Shown: positions 35,172-43,858, counted from the stretch's first letter. The stretch is DNA of 64,000 nucleotides from Streptosporangium lutulentum (GCF_030811455.1 NZ_JAUSQU010000001.1:5332001-5396000), one strand, 5' to 3'. The notes: generated by a model not told the origin, from the letters alone. Translations and numbers: made by a program.

Positions 35172-36611
35172 TCAGATCTCGTGTTCGGTTCGCTTGGGCA
35201 GTTTGTAACGCTGGGCAAGGGGATTCCACAGCTCCAGAAAATTCCGCTTGGCGGTCGTCGCCTCATTGGAGAAGGTGAGACCGCGCTGGTAGTCCTTGTC
35301 ACCGCTCCACGCCTTGTCGCAGTCGGTGTTCTGGCGCGTCGCCCAGGCGAGGAACGCCTCGTCCGCGTTGAACGAGGCGGTCAGCGCCTCTGTCAGGCGC
35401 TCCTTGACGGCGTCTCCGCCGTCGAGCGTGCCGGTGTCCAGTGCCTTGACCTGGACCACCTGCTCGCGGCGGGCGTCGGTGACCCGGCGGACCGTCTCAA
35501 GGGCCGGGGCGGTGTCGGTGCACGAGCGAAGCTGATTGAGAGCCGGCCCGAGACCTGATCTGGAGCCTCCGCTGTCGGTGAGCAGAGCGTTCAGCACCTC
35601 GGCCTGCTTCTCAGCCTGCTGCTCGGTCTCGGGGGAGGTGCTGGTCGAGGGGTCTTCGGCCTCCTGAGGCGTTCCGGCCTCGGACTCCTGCCCGGAGGTG
35701 CCGGTCGCCGCCGTTTCGACGCCCACCACCGAACTCGGGTCGTCTCGCGCGACGAACCACGCGATCCCGGCGGCGATCATCACCACCAGCACCGCCGCGG
35801 CCACGAGCCCCGTCTTGCGTCCCCTTTCGGGCCGCTCGCCCTCGCCCCATTCCGGCTGGGGCGGCGGAGCCCAGTTACCCGGCTGGGACTCCTGCCAGGT
35901 GGGCGGCGGAGGTCCTTGCTCCCACGCCTGCGGGGCCTGCTCCCGGCCGGAGGGATCGTGCTGCGGGGGCTGCCGACCGGCGGCGTCGCGCGACGGATTC
36001 CGGTGTCCGGCCGGAGATTCGGGCCGCAGGGCCTGCGAGTGCTGCTGCCAGTCCGAAGGATTCTGCTGCCAGCCTGACGGTGAGGGGTGCTGCGGAGCCG
36101 AGGCGTCCTGCCCCCAGGCAGGCGGCGAGGGATGCTGCGGAGCCGAGGCGTCCTGCCCCCAGCCGGGCGGCGAGGGATGTTGTGGAGCCGAGGCGTCCTG
36201 CCCCCTGGCAGGCGGCGGAGACTGCGGAACGGAAGCGTCCTGCCCCCGATCGAACGGCGAGGAGTGCCGCGAAGCAGGAGGGTCCTGCCCCCAGACAGGC
36301 GGCGAGGGACGCTGCGGAGCCGAAGGAGCCTGCCCCCAGGCAGGCGGCGGAGACTGCGGAATCGACGCGTCCTGCCCCCAACCGGGCGGCGAGGAGTGCC
36401 GCGGGACCGAAGGATCCTGCCCCCAGGCAGGTGGCGGGGGTTGTTGCGGAACGGGAGGATCCTGTTCCCAGGCAGGCCGAGGAGACTCCTGCCGGTCTGC
36501 CGGCTCGGGCTCCGTGGACGACGGTGGCTCGTGGGCGGGGGTCCCGCATCGGGGGCATTGCGGCAGCCCGTCCAGCTTTGTGCCGCAGCGGTTGCAGAAA
36601 GCCTGCTCCAT
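35172..36611 (-). CDS. Zinc-ribbon membrane protein with 15-residue tandem repeats
   Basis: 479 residues. The N-terminus is a double zinc ribbon (FCNRCGTKL, QCPRCGTPA). It is followed by about nine tandem units of ~15 residues with the pattern [PS][AG]WGQDxSxPQHPSP. A more degenerate Gln/Pro region, a transmembrane helix (GLVAAAVLVVMIAAGIAWFV) and an extracytoplasmic domain of ~180 residues follow. The domain has two Cys (RSCTDTAP, NTDCDKAW). It is not assigned to a named family. I chose the ATG at 36611 because it places the zinc ribbon at the very start. Confidence 0.7.
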   Translation of the reverse strand: MEQAFCNRCGTKLDGLPQCPRCGTPAHEPPSSTEPEPADRQESPRPAWEQDPPVPQQPPPPAWGQDPSVPRHSSPPGWGQDASIPQSPPPAWGQAPSAPQRPSPPVWGQDPPASRHSSPFDRGQDASVPQSPPPARGQDASAPQHPSPPGWGQDASAPQHPSPPAWGQDASAPQHPSPSGWQQNPSDWQQHSQALRPESPAGHRNPSRDAAGRQPPQHDPSGREQAPQAWEQGPPPPTWQESQPGNWAPPPQPEWGEGERPERGRKTGLVAAAVLVVMIAAGIAWFVARDDPSSVVGVETAATGTSGQESEAGTPQEAEDPSTSTSPETEQQAEKQAEVLNALLTDSGGSRSGLGPALNQLRSCTDTAPALETVRRVTDARREQVVQVKALDTGTLDGGDAVKERLTEALTASFNADEAFLAWATRQNTDCDKAWSGDKDYQRGLTFSNEATTAKRNFLELWNPLAQRYKLPKRTEHEI

Positions 36612-36703
36612 ATTCCATGAAGGTATCGAAGTAATGGGTCGGCTAGGCGGCAAATTCCTGCAGACCGTTGACGCGTAGATCGCCCAGGTCTACGATCCGG
36701 GAA

Positions 36704-36730
36704 AACTTAAAGGAAAGTTTCCTATAAGTT
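36704..36730 (+). promoter_or_regulatory. 27-bp AT-rich palindrome before the chitinase gene
   Basis: AACTTA-A-AGGAAA-G-TTTCCT-A-TAAGTT is symmetric about a central G with one mismatched pair. It ends 14 bp before the chitinase ATG. In such a GC-rich genome an AT-rich palindrome is conspicuous. The core GGAAAGTTTCC resembles operators I recall for ROK-family repressors of chitosanase/chitinase genes in Streptomyces; the exact regulator is inference. Confidence 0.6.
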
Positions 36731-36743
36731 ACTACTCCAAGCA

Positions 36744-38051
36744 GTGGAGAAGCCCGTGCAGAGACTCCTCCGAAACATGATCGCGGCCACTCTCGCCGCA
36801 GGTCTCGCGGCGATGGCCGTGCAGGTCCCGGCCCAGGCCGAAACCCAGAGTCAGGCCCAGAGCAGCCTGGACCACAGCGACCGCTTCAAGCGGGTCGCCT
36901 ATTTCATCCAGTGGGGCGTCTACGGCCGCAATTATCACGTCAAGGACATGGACACCAGCGGCGCGGCCGCCAAGCTGACCCATGTCAACTACGCCTTCGG
37001 ATTCGTCAACAGCGACGGTGACTGCTACTCGGCCGACCCGTGGGCGGACTGGCAGCGCCCGGTGCCCGCCGAGCAGAGCGTCGACGGCGTCGCCGACGCC
37101 GCCGGGCAGGCCCTGAACGGCAACCTCAACCAGCTGAAGAAGCTCAAGGCCAAGCACCCCGGCCTCAAAACGCTGATCTCCCTCGGTGGCTGGACCGGCT
37201 CGAAATACTTCTCCGACGCGGTGCTGACCCCCGAGGGACGCGCCAGGCTGGCCTCCTCCTGCGTGGACCTGTGGCTCAAGGGCAACCTGCCCGGTAGCGC
37301 ACCCGGCGCCGGCGCGGGTGTCTTCGACGGCATCGACCTCGACTGGGAGTGGCCCGGTTCCTCCGGCGAGGTCGGCAACGTCATCCGTCCCGAGGACAAG
37401 CGGAACTTCACCCTGTTCGTCGCCGAGCTGCGCCGCCAGATGAACGAGTTCAACCGGCGGACCGAGCTGACCGCCTTCCTGCCCGCCGCCGCGGCGAAGA
37501 TCGACGCGGGCTTCGAGGTCCGCGACGTCTTCAAGAATCTCACCTTCGCCACCGTCCAGGGCTATGACCTGCGTGGTTCGTGGGAGACGATCACCGGCCA
37601 CAACGGCAACCTGTTCACCGACCGGCGCGACCCCAACCCGGTGAAGTACAGCGTGGACCAGACCGTCCGCGACTATCTGACCCGCGGCGCCCCGGCCAAG
37701 AAGATCGTGGTCGGCATCCCGGCCTACGGCCAGGGCTGGACCGGCGTCACCGGTGGCCGCAACGGCCTCTACGGCACCGCCACCGGCCCCGCGCCGGGCG
37801 TCTGGGCCCCCGGCAGCAACGACTACAAGGACCTGGTGAAAAAGCCCGGCAAGCGCTACCGCGACCTGCTGACCGGCACCGTGTCGATCTACGACGGCAA
37901 TGAGTTCTGGTCCTACGACGACCCCGCCACGGTGCTCCAGAAGGCGGCCTACATCCGCCTGAAGGGCCTCGGCGGCTCCATGATGTGGTCCATCGACCAG
38001 GACGACGCCAAGGCCTCGCTCACCTCGGCGCTCTACAGCGTCCTGCGCTGA
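36744..38051 (+). CDS. Secreted GH18 chitinase
   Basis: 435 residues. It has a signal peptide with cleavage after AQA near residue 32. The catalytic (beta/alpha)8 domain carries DGIDLDWEWP: Asp195, Asp198, Asp200 and the acid Glu202 of the DxxDxDxE motif. LKTLISLGGWTGS is the second conserved strand, and GGSMMWSIDQDD near the end holds the substrate-stacking Trp. It has no carbohydrate-binding module, unlike many actinobacterial chitinases. It cleaves chitin outside the cell and is probably induced by chitin products through the palindrome just upstream. Confidence 0.93.
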   Translation: MEKPVQRLLRNMIAATLAAGLAAMAVQVPAQAETQSQAQSSLDHSDRFKRVAYFIQWGVYGRNYHVKDMDTSGAAAKLTHVNYAFGFVNSDGDCYSADPWADWQRPVPAEQSVDGVADAAGQALNGNLNQLKKLKAKHPGLKTLISLGGWTGSKYFSDAVLTPEGRARLASSCVDLWLKGNLPGSAPGAGAGVFDGIDLDWEWPGSSGEVGNVIRPEDKRNFTLFVAELRRQMNEFNRRTELTAFLPAAAAKIDAGFEVRDVFKNLTFATVQGYDLRGSWETITGHNGNLFTDRRDPNPVKYSVDQTVRDYLTRGAPAKKIVVGIPAYGQGWTGVTGGRNGLYGTATGPAPGVWAPGSNDYKDLVKKPGKRYRDLLTGTVSIYDGNEFWSYDDPATVLQKAAYIRLKGLGGSMMWSIDQDDAKASLTSALYSVLR

Positions 38052-38067
38052 CCCGGCCCCTCATACC

Positions 38068-38110
38068 CGGACGGGGCAGCAGGTCTTGGGTCGACCTGCT
38101 GCCCCGTCCG
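38068..38110. terminator. Strong bidirectional terminator between chitinase and lepA
   Basis: A perfect 18-bp stem, 38068-38085 (CGGACGGGGCAGCAGGTC) with 38093-38110, and a 7-nt loop. It sits 16 bp after the chitinase stop and 10 bp before the lepA stop on the other strand, so it can serve both genes. Confidence 0.85.
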
Positions 38111-38120
38111 CATGTTCCGG

Positions 38121-39959
38121 TTACTTCTTGGACTTGTCGGTGGAGGACTCGGTGGACAGCGCGGCGACGAAGGCCTCCTGGGGGACCTCCACCCGGCCGA
38201 CCATCTTCATCCGCTTCTTGCCCTCCTTCTGCTTCTCCAGCAGCTTGCGCTTTCGCGAGATGTCGCCGCCGTAGCACTTGGCGAGGACGTCCTTGCGGAT
38301 GGCGCGGATGTTCTCACGGGCGATGACCCGGGCGCCGATGGCGGCCTGGATCGGCACCTCGAACTGCTGCCTGGGGATCAGCTCGCGGAGCTTCTTGGCC
38401 ATCTCGACGCCGTAGGCGTAGGACTTCTCACGGTGGACGATGGCGCTGAAGGCGTCCACGGCCTCGCCCTGGAGCAGGATGTCGACCTTGACCAGGTCGG
38501 CCTCCTGCTCGCCCGTGGGCTCGTAGTCCAGCGAGGCGTAGCCGCGCGTACGGGACTTGAGCTGGTCGAAGAAGTCGAAGATGATCTCGCCGAGCGGCAT
38601 GGTGTAGCGGATCTCGACGCGATCCTCCGACAGATAGTCCATGCCCATCAGGTTGCCTCTGCGGTTCTGGCAGAGCTCCATGATGGTGCCGATGAACTCC
38701 GACGGGATCAGCACGGTCGTCTTCACCATCGGCTCGAAGACCTTGTCGACCTTGCCCGAGGGGAACTCCGAGGGGTTGGTGACGACGATCTCCTTGCCGT
38801 CCTCCATGATTACTCGATAGATCACGTTGGGCGCGGTGGAGATGAGCGCGAGGTTGAACTCGCGCTCCAGCCGCTCACGGACGATCTCCATGTGAAGCAG
38901 GCCGAGGAAGCCGCAGCGGAAGCCGAACCCGAGGGCCGCGGAGGTCTCCGGCTCGTAGACCAGGGCCGCGTCGTTGAGCTGGAGCTTGTCCAGGGCCTCG
39001 CGGAGCTCGGGGTAGTCGTCACCGTCGATCGGGTAGAGGCCCGAGAACACCATGGGCTTGGGGTGGTCGTATCCGGCGAGCGGCTCACCGGCCGGCCTCG
39101 TACCGGAGGTGACCGTGTCACCGACCCTCGACTGGCGGACGTCCTTCACGCCGGTGATCAGATAGCCCACCTCGCCGACGCCCAGACCCTTGTCCGCGAT
39201 CTTCGGCTCGGGTGAGATGACCCCGATCTCCAGGGTCTCGTGGGTCACGCCGGACGACATCATCAGGATGCGCTCGCGCTTGCCCAGATGCCCGTCGACG
39301 ACCCGGACGTAGGTGATCACACCGCGGTAGGTGTCGTAGACGGAGTCGAAGATCAGCGCACGGGCCGGGGAGTCGGCCTCGCCGATCGGAGCCGGAACGC
39401 TCTTGACGACGTGGTCCAGGAGCTCCTTGACGCCGACCCCCGTCTTGCCGGAGACCTTCAGCACGTCCTCCGGCTCGCAGCCGATGAGGTGGGCGATCTC
39501 CGCCGCGTACTTCTCGGGCTGGGCGGCAGGCAGGTCGATCTTGTTGAGCACCGGGATGATCGTCATGTCGTTGTTCATGGCCAGATAGAGGTTGGCCAGC
39601 GTCTGCGCCTCGATCCCCTGGGCCGCGTCGACCAGCAGGATCGCCCCCTCGCACGCCTGGAGGGACCGGGACACCTCGTAGGTGAAGTCGACGTGCCCGG
39701 GAGTATCGATCATGTTGAGCACGTAGTCGGTCTCGTCGACCTTCCACGGCAACCGGACCGCCTGCGACTTGATGGTGATGCCGCGCTCGCGCTCGATGTC
39801 CATCCGATCGAGATACTGAGCACGCATGGAACGGTCGTCGACGACGCCGGTGATCTGCAGCATGCGGTCGGCGAGCGTGGACTTACCGTGGTCGATATGC
39901 GCAATGATGCAGAAGTTGCGGATCACCGCGGGATCGGTCTGGCCAGGCTGAATGCGCAC
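38121..39959 (-). CDS. lepA: Elongation factor 4 (LepA)
   Basis: About 612 residues. G1 is AHIDHGKST, G3 is DTPGHVDF and G4 is NKID. A domain 2-like part and the LepA-specific C-terminal domain follow (GFRCGFLGLLHMEIV, and RKRKLLEKQKEGKKRMK near the end). EF4 back-translocates ribosomes and supports initiation/assembly. The start is uncertain. The GTG at 39959 (MRIQPGQTDPAVIRN) leaves 74 bp to the divergent gene; an ATG at 40019 would leave only 14 bp and swallow the palindrome at 39992-40013. Confidence 0.95.
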   Translation of the reverse strand: MRIQPGQTDPAVIRNFCIIAHIDHGKSTLADRMLQITGVVDDRSMRAQYLDRMDIERERGITIKSQAVRLPWKVDETDYVLNMIDTPGHVDFTYEVSRSLQACEGAILLVDAAQGIEAQTLANLYLAMNNDMTIIPVLNKIDLPAAQPEKYAAEIAHLIGCEPEDVLKVSGKTGVGVKELLDHVVKSVPAPIGEADSPARALIFDSVYDTYRGVITYVRVVDGHLGKRERILMMSSGVTHETLEIGVISPEPKIADKGLGVGEVGYLITGVKDVRQSRVGDTVTSGTRPAGEPLAGYDHPKPMVFSGLYPIDGDDYPELREALDKLQLNDAALVYEPETSAALGFGFRCGFLGLLHMEIVRERLEREFNLALISTAPNVIYRVIMEDGKEIVVTNPSEFPSGKVDKVFEPMVKTTVLIPSEFIGTIMELCQNRRGNLMGMDYLSEDRVEIRYTMPLGEIIFDFFDQLKSRTRGYASLDYEPTGEQEADLVKVDILLQGEAVDAFSAIVHREKSYAYGVEMAKKLRELIPRQQFEVPIQAAIGARVIARENIRAIRKDVLAKCYGGDISRKRKLLEKQKEGKKRMKMVGRVEVPQEAFVAALSTESSTDKSKK

Positions 39960-39991
39960 CGGTGTCCGTTTCGACGGGATTGATGACGATC

Positions 39992-40013
39992 GACGGCTGG
40001 CATACCAGCCGTC
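39992..40013. promoter_or_regulatory. Interrupted palindrome between divergent lepA and GH18-like gene
   Basis: GACGGCTGG-CATA-CCAGCCGTC, a perfect 9-bp inverted repeat with a 4-nt spacer. If lepA starts at 39959 it lies in the 74-bp divergent promoter region, 21 bp before the start of the GH18-like gene, and may be an operator. If lepA starts at 40019 it is coding. Confidence 0.45.
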
Positions 40014-40033
40014 TTCCATGGTGACATGTCCGG

Positions 40034-41035
40034 GTGATTGCCCGGACCAGAGCACGGCGCGGCCTGCGGTTTCTCGTGACGGTGGCGGCCCTGCTCCTTG
40101 TGTTGCCAGGGGTGGCCACGGCCACCCTCTCCCTCCAGTTTACCGGGACACCCGCCTCGTGGGCGAAGACGACCGGTCACGACGCCCTGTGGCTCGGCCA
40201 CGCGTGGGTCGACGGTCGCAGAACTCTCGACGACGTGAAGAAACTGGCTACACGACTCCGAAAGACAGGTATTAGTGATGTATACGTACATTCAGGACCA
40301 TTTAACGCAGATGGATCGCTACCCACCTCCCTTTACCCAAATGCCGCGAATTTCCTGAAATGGTGGCGCGCCGAGCTGCCCAACATCCGGGTGTCGCCCT
40401 GGCTCGGCCAGAAGGTCGACGGCACCCTGAACCTCGACGATCCGGCCGCCAGGCAGCGCGTTCTGGACGGCGTACGCACGATCATGACGCTCGGCTTCGA
40501 CGGCGTGCACTACAACTTCGAACCGATCGGCAGCGGGGACACCGACTTCCTCGACCTGCTGACCAAGACCCGCGCGATCATCGGCAACGCCCTGCTCTCC
40601 ACCTCGACCCCGCAGATCGAGCCGTTCCCCCTCACCCGTTCCGCCGTCCGCGCCGTCATCGGCCGCGACAAGTACTGGTCACCCGACTACTTCCGCCAGG
40701 TCGCGGCCCTCACCGACCAGGTGGCGATCATGACCTACGACACCTACCTCCCCTTCAAGGGCACCTACGGCGGTTATGTCGTACGGCAGGGCACGATGGC
40801 GCTGGAGCTCGTCCCCGAGGAGAAGACCGTGCTGATCGGCGCCCCCGCCTACCACGATCACAGCTTCTCGTGGGTCGACGAGTCGGAGAGCGTCGCGGGC
40901 GCGGCCCAGGGCGCACGGCTCGCGCTGACCTCCCACGGCGTGCCGCGTGAGCGATTCGGACTGGCGCTCTACGTCGACTTCGCTGCCACCGAGGAAGATT
41001 GGGAGGAGTACGACCGATTCTGGTTACACCCATGA
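40034..41035 (+). CDS. Secreted GH18-like protein with altered catalytic motif
   Basis: 333 residues. An N-terminal signal peptide has Arg-rich n-region and hydrophobic core (LRFLVTVAALLLVLPGVATA). The fold follows GH18: a strand at SDVYVHSG, RVSPWLGQ and then FDGVHYNFEP. In the last, Asp156, His159, Asn161 and Glu163 replace the canonical D-x-x-D-x-D-x-E, so the two inner Asp are changed and Glu is kept. YDTYLPFKGTYGG and LVPEEKTVLIGAPAY follow. It may be a glycosidase with other specificity or a binding protein. The start is a GTG with a weak ribosome binding site. Confidence 0.7.
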   Translation: MIARTRARRGLRFLVTVAALLLVLPGVATATLSLQFTGTPASWAKTTGHDALWLGHAWVDGRRTLDDVKKLATRLRKTGISDVYVHSGPFNADGSLPTSLYPNAANFLKWWRAELPNIRVSPWLGQKVDGTLNLDDPAARQRVLDGVRTIMTLGFDGVHYNFEPIGSGDTDFLDLLTKTRAIIGNALLSTSTPQIEPFPLTRSAVRAVIGRDKYWSPDYFRQVAALTDQVAIMTYDTYLPFKGTYGGYVVRQGTMALELVPEEKTVLIGAPAYHDHSFSWVDESESVAGAAQGARLALTSHGVPRERFGLALYVDFAATEEDWEEYDRFWLHP

Positions 41036-41083
41036 CGGCCGCACGGTAAGCTGATCAGGCATCCCTCTGCCCAGGTTGTCGAT

Positions 41084-41113
41084 TTGAGCGACGACCTGTG
41101 CTGTTGGTAGCCT
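41084..41113 (+). promoter_or_regulatory. rpsT promoter
   Basis: -35 TTGAGC (41084-41089), an 18-bp spacer and -10 TAGCCT (41108-41113), fitting the actinobacterial housekeeping consensus. The expected start is near 41120, leaving a ~60-nt 5' UTR before rpsT. Confidence 0.55.
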
Positions 41114-41182
41114 AATCAACTGCGTGTGGCGCGCCCTCTCTGCCCGCGCGCCCCATCCAACGACATTCACCGAGGCTTCTTC

Positions 41183-41455
41183 GTGGCGAACATCAAGTCC
41201 CAGATCAAGCGCAACCGGCAGAACGAGAAGGCCCGGCTGCGTAACAAGGCTGTCAAGTCGTCTCTCAAGACGGCTGTCCGTAAGTTCCGCGAGGCCGCCG
41301 ACCAGGGCAACGCCGACGAGGCCGTTGTGCTGATGCGCGCCGCCTCTCGCCAGCTGGACAAGGCCGCCAGCAAGGGCGTCATCCACAAAAACCAGGCTGC
41401 CAACCGCAAGTCGGCGATCGCCCAGCGCATCGCCGAACTGTCGGCCGCCAAGTAA
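41183..41455 (+). CDS. rpsT: 30S ribosomal protein S20
   Basis: 90 residues, the usual size, very basic. ANIKSQIKRNRQNEKARLRN at the start and the GVIHKNQAANRKSAIAQRIA end are hallmark S20 blocks. It binds 16S rRNA in the 30S body. I chose the GTG at 41183 with CGAGG upstream; upstream in-frame codons are not S20-like. It lies between lepA/GH18-like and holA, the conserved order in actinobacteria. Confidence 0.97.
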   Translation: MANIKSQIKRNRQNEKARLRNKAVKSSLKTAVRKFREAADQGNADEAVVLMRAASRQLDKAASKGVIHKNQAANRKSAIAQRIAELSAAK

Positions 41456-41472
41456 CACCGGGTTCCCGCGGA

Positions 41473-41500
41473 CGCCGCATCCCACAGGGGTGCGGCGTTT
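41473..41500 (+). terminator. rpsT intrinsic terminator
   Basis: CGCCGCA(T)CCC pairs with GGGTGCGGCG (one bulge) around an ACAG loop and is followed by TTT. It lies 17 bp after the rpsT stop. Confidence 0.75.
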
Positions 41501-41596
41501 CGGCATTCCACAACGCAGGCAAGGCCGCACGGACGACGGAGCCGGACCTTTTACGGATGACCGTGGCCGGATGACCGTGGCCGGATCCCGCGCCGA

Positions 41597-42217
41597 TCAC
41601 TTCGCGGGCTCGGGGGCTCCGGCGGCGGAATCACGCAGCCCGACGCAGTCCAGCGCCCAGAAAGGCTCGGAGTACACGAGGGTGCCGGTCATCCACGGCT
41701 CGTGGGCGGACAACCGGGCGACCTGGAACGCGGGGGCCGGAATGCGCAGCGACGGCGAGCGGAAACCCACCGCGTCGGCACGCTCGAAACCACGCTCGCC
41801 GTAGTAGTGCGGTGAGCCCTCAAGGAAGACCAGCGGCGCTCCTCGCTGGTCGGCCGCGGCCAGGGCGTGCTCGACCAGCCGGGTACCGACACCTCTGCGC
41901 TGGAACTCTGGGAGCACTCCCAGGGGCGAGAGAACAAGGATGTCCACGATCCGGGACGGGGCGTCGAGCCGGCTCGCGCTCAGCAGGACGTGACCGACGA
42001 CCTGGTCGCCGAGCGTGGCGACGAAGGACATCGGTGGCAAGGGCGCGTCCGCGGCGCGGAGCGCGTCCACGAGGTCGGGAACCCGTGGATTTCCTTCGAA
42101 GGCACGCGCGTGAAGTCCGCGAACGTCCTGATGGTCACTGACCGTCTCCCACCGGATCAGCAGTTCGGTGGTACCGGAGGGTTTTCCTGAAGCGCCGGGC
42201 GTCTGGTCCGCTGTCAT
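41597..42217 (-). CDS. GNAT-family N-acetyltransferase
   Basis: 206 residues. The acetyl-CoA binding motif V/I-x-x-x-QRRGVGTRLVEHAL (LPEFQRRGVGTRLVEHALAA) follows the strand ILVLSPLGV. LVFLEGSPHYYGERGFER is typical of the YhbS-like subfamily, and the C-terminal YSEPFWALDCVGLRD also fits. The substrate is unknown. The ATG at 42217 is chosen because upstream in-frame residues have no domain content. Confidence 0.88.
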   Translation of the reverse strand: MTADQTPGASGKPSGTTELLIRWETVSDHQDVRGLHARAFEGNPRVPDLVDALRAADAPLPPMSFVATLGDQVVGHVLLSASRLDAPSRIVDILVLSPLGVLPEFQRRGVGTRLVEHALAAADQRGAPLVFLEGSPHYYGERGFERADAVGFRSPSLRIPAPAFQVARLSAHEPWMTGTLVYSEPFWALDCVGLRDSAAGAPEPAK

Positions 42218-42361
42218 GGCTGCGAGCGTAAGAGGCGCCGCCCGCCCGCACCACGCATTTTTGACCAGGACCCCTACCGGCTCGCTCGCGCGTGTTCGAT
42301 GAACGGCCTCCACGTCCACGAACGGGCTCCGTCCCGGCCGGAGGCCGGACACCGGCCCCCG

Positions 42362-42500
42362 CGCCCGTCACGGAAGCCCGTCACAGAAGCCCGTCACAGA
42401 AGGTCCCGAAAGCCCGTCACAGAAGCCCGTCACAGAAGGTCCCGAAAGCCCGTCACGGAAGCCTGTCCCCGAAGGTCCCGAAAGCCGGTCACGGCCGGGA
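42362..42500. repeat. Tandem repeats of AGCCCGTCACAGA and GGTCCCGAA units
   Basis: A ~36-bp higher-order unit (two or three copies of AGCCCGTCACAGA followed by GGTCCCGAA) occurs about three times between 42362 and 42500. There are no spacers of unique sequence. The whole 42218-42623 gap holds no gene. Confidence 0.7.
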
Positions 42501-42623
42501 GGCCGTTCCTGGGATGATCTCTCCGGCTCCACCGGCCGGCCGTCTCATCGCGACCGGCGAGGAAGCCGTGTCCCCCCGCTTCCAATGACCGTCGAACCCG
42601 GTCCCCGTCCTCATCCAGCGGCG

Positions 42624-43595
42624 CTAGCGGCCGTTACGGTTGGCGACGACGGTCTGGATCATGTGCTCCAGCGCGTAGGCCGGGTCGGCGCCGCCGCCCT
42701 TGACCTGTTCGTCGGCGACGGCGGCGGCCTGGATCGCACGGGCAAGACCGTCCGGACCCCAGCCGTTCAACTGCCGCTGGACCCGATCGACCTTCCAGGG
42801 CGGCATGCCGAGGTGGCTGGCGAGCTGGCCACCCCGGAGATTGCGCGGAGCGTCACCCACCTTCGCCAGCGACCGCAGTCCGCCTGCGAGCGCGCTCACC
42901 AGCAGGACCGGAGCCGTTCCCGTACCCAGCGCCCAGCGCAACTGCTCCAGGGCCTCGCTCAGACGTCCCTCCACGGCTGAGTCGGCCACGGTGAACCCGC
43001 TGACCTCTGCCCGGCCCCGGTGATAACGAGCCACGGCGGCCTCGTCGATCGTCTTGCCCGGCGTGTCGAAGGCGAGCTGGCTGCACGCGGCGGCGAGCTC
43101 TCGCAGATCGTTTCCCACGGCGTCGAGCAGTGCCACGGCGGCGTCACCGCCGATCGTCCGCCCGGCCCGCTTCACCTCGGCCTTGACGAACGCGAGCCGC
43201 TCGGCCGGCTTGGTCAGCTTGGTGACGGTGACCACCCGCGCACCGGCCTTTTTGACCCCGTCGACCAGGGCCTTTCCCTTGACCCCTCCCGGATGGACGA
43301 GAACCAGCACCGTCTCCTCCGACGGGTGGGCCGCGTAGGAGACGATCTCGGCGATGACGTCCTTGACGAGATCCTGGGCCGAACGGATGGCCACCACCGA
43401 CCTGTCGCCGAACAACGAAGGCGACGTCATCCGGGTGAGCTCTCCGCGCTCCAGCTTCGCACCGGGCAGGTCGTGCACCTCGGCAGTCGGGTCCGCCGCC
43501 TTGACCCCCGCGATCACCTCGCTCACCGCGCGGTCGGCGAGCAACTCCTCATCGCCGAGAACCAGGATCACGGGTGCTGGATCGATAGCCGCCAT
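42624..43595 (-). CDS. holA: DNA polymerase III subunit delta
   Basis: About 323 residues. APVILVLGDEELLADRAVSEV at the start, and the later PWKVDRVQRQLNGWGPDGLARA and VKGGGADPAYALEHMI blocks, are typical of actinobacterial HolA. It is the clamp-loader subunit that opens the beta sliding clamp. Start choices are ATG at 43595 or 43607; neither has a good ribosome binding site. It sits next to rpsT and comEC, as in other actinobacteria. Confidence 0.92.
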   Translation of the reverse strand: MAAIDPAPVILVLGDEELLADRAVSEVIAGVKAADPTAEVHDLPGAKLERGELTRMTSPSLFGDRSVVAIRSAQDLVKDVIAEIVSYAAHPSEETVLVLVHPGGVKGKALVDGVKKAGARVVTVTKLTKPAERLAFVKAEVKRAGRTIGGDAAVALLDAVGNDLRELAAACSQLAFDTPGKTIDEAAVARYHRGRAEVSGFTVADSAVEGRLSEALEQLRWALGTGTAPVLLVSALAGGLRSLAKVGDAPRNLRGGQLASHLGMPPWKVDRVQRQLNGWGPDGLARAIQAAAVADEQVKGGGADPAYALEHMIQTVVANRNGR

Positions 43596-43705
43596 GTCGA
43601 GCAGCATGCCACGTGTCAGCGGCCGGATCCCAACCGGCAAGTCGTTCGCAATCGGAATGCAGGCGACGGGAGGCAGTCTTGTCACTGACACCGGAGGTGA
43701 AAACC

Positions 43706-43858
43706 ATGACGAAGTCCACTACCTGCCGCCACGCCTGTCCGCGCTGCGGGACGACCCTCGACGAGGGTCCCATCATGTACCGCTGCGCACCCTGCAGCCG
43801 CTCGGTCTACGCCGCCGACGTGAACACCGAGTTCCGCCCGGCCAAGATCTCGCGCTAG
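43706..43858 (+). CDS. Small zinc-ribbon protein
   Basis: 50 residues, with CPRCGTTLDEG and CAPCSRSVYAAD giving two CxxC pairs that can form a zinc ribbon. GGAGGTG lies 7 nt before the ATG, which supports translation. The function is unknown. Its position divergent from holA and its compact conserved-looking sequence argue that it is real. Confidence 0.65.
   Translation: MTKSTTCRHACPRCGTTLDEGPIMYRCAPCSRSVYAADVNTEFRPAKISR

Noticed and set aside
42362..42500. Possible CRISPR array
   Set aside because: Repeats are contiguous and nested, with no spacers.
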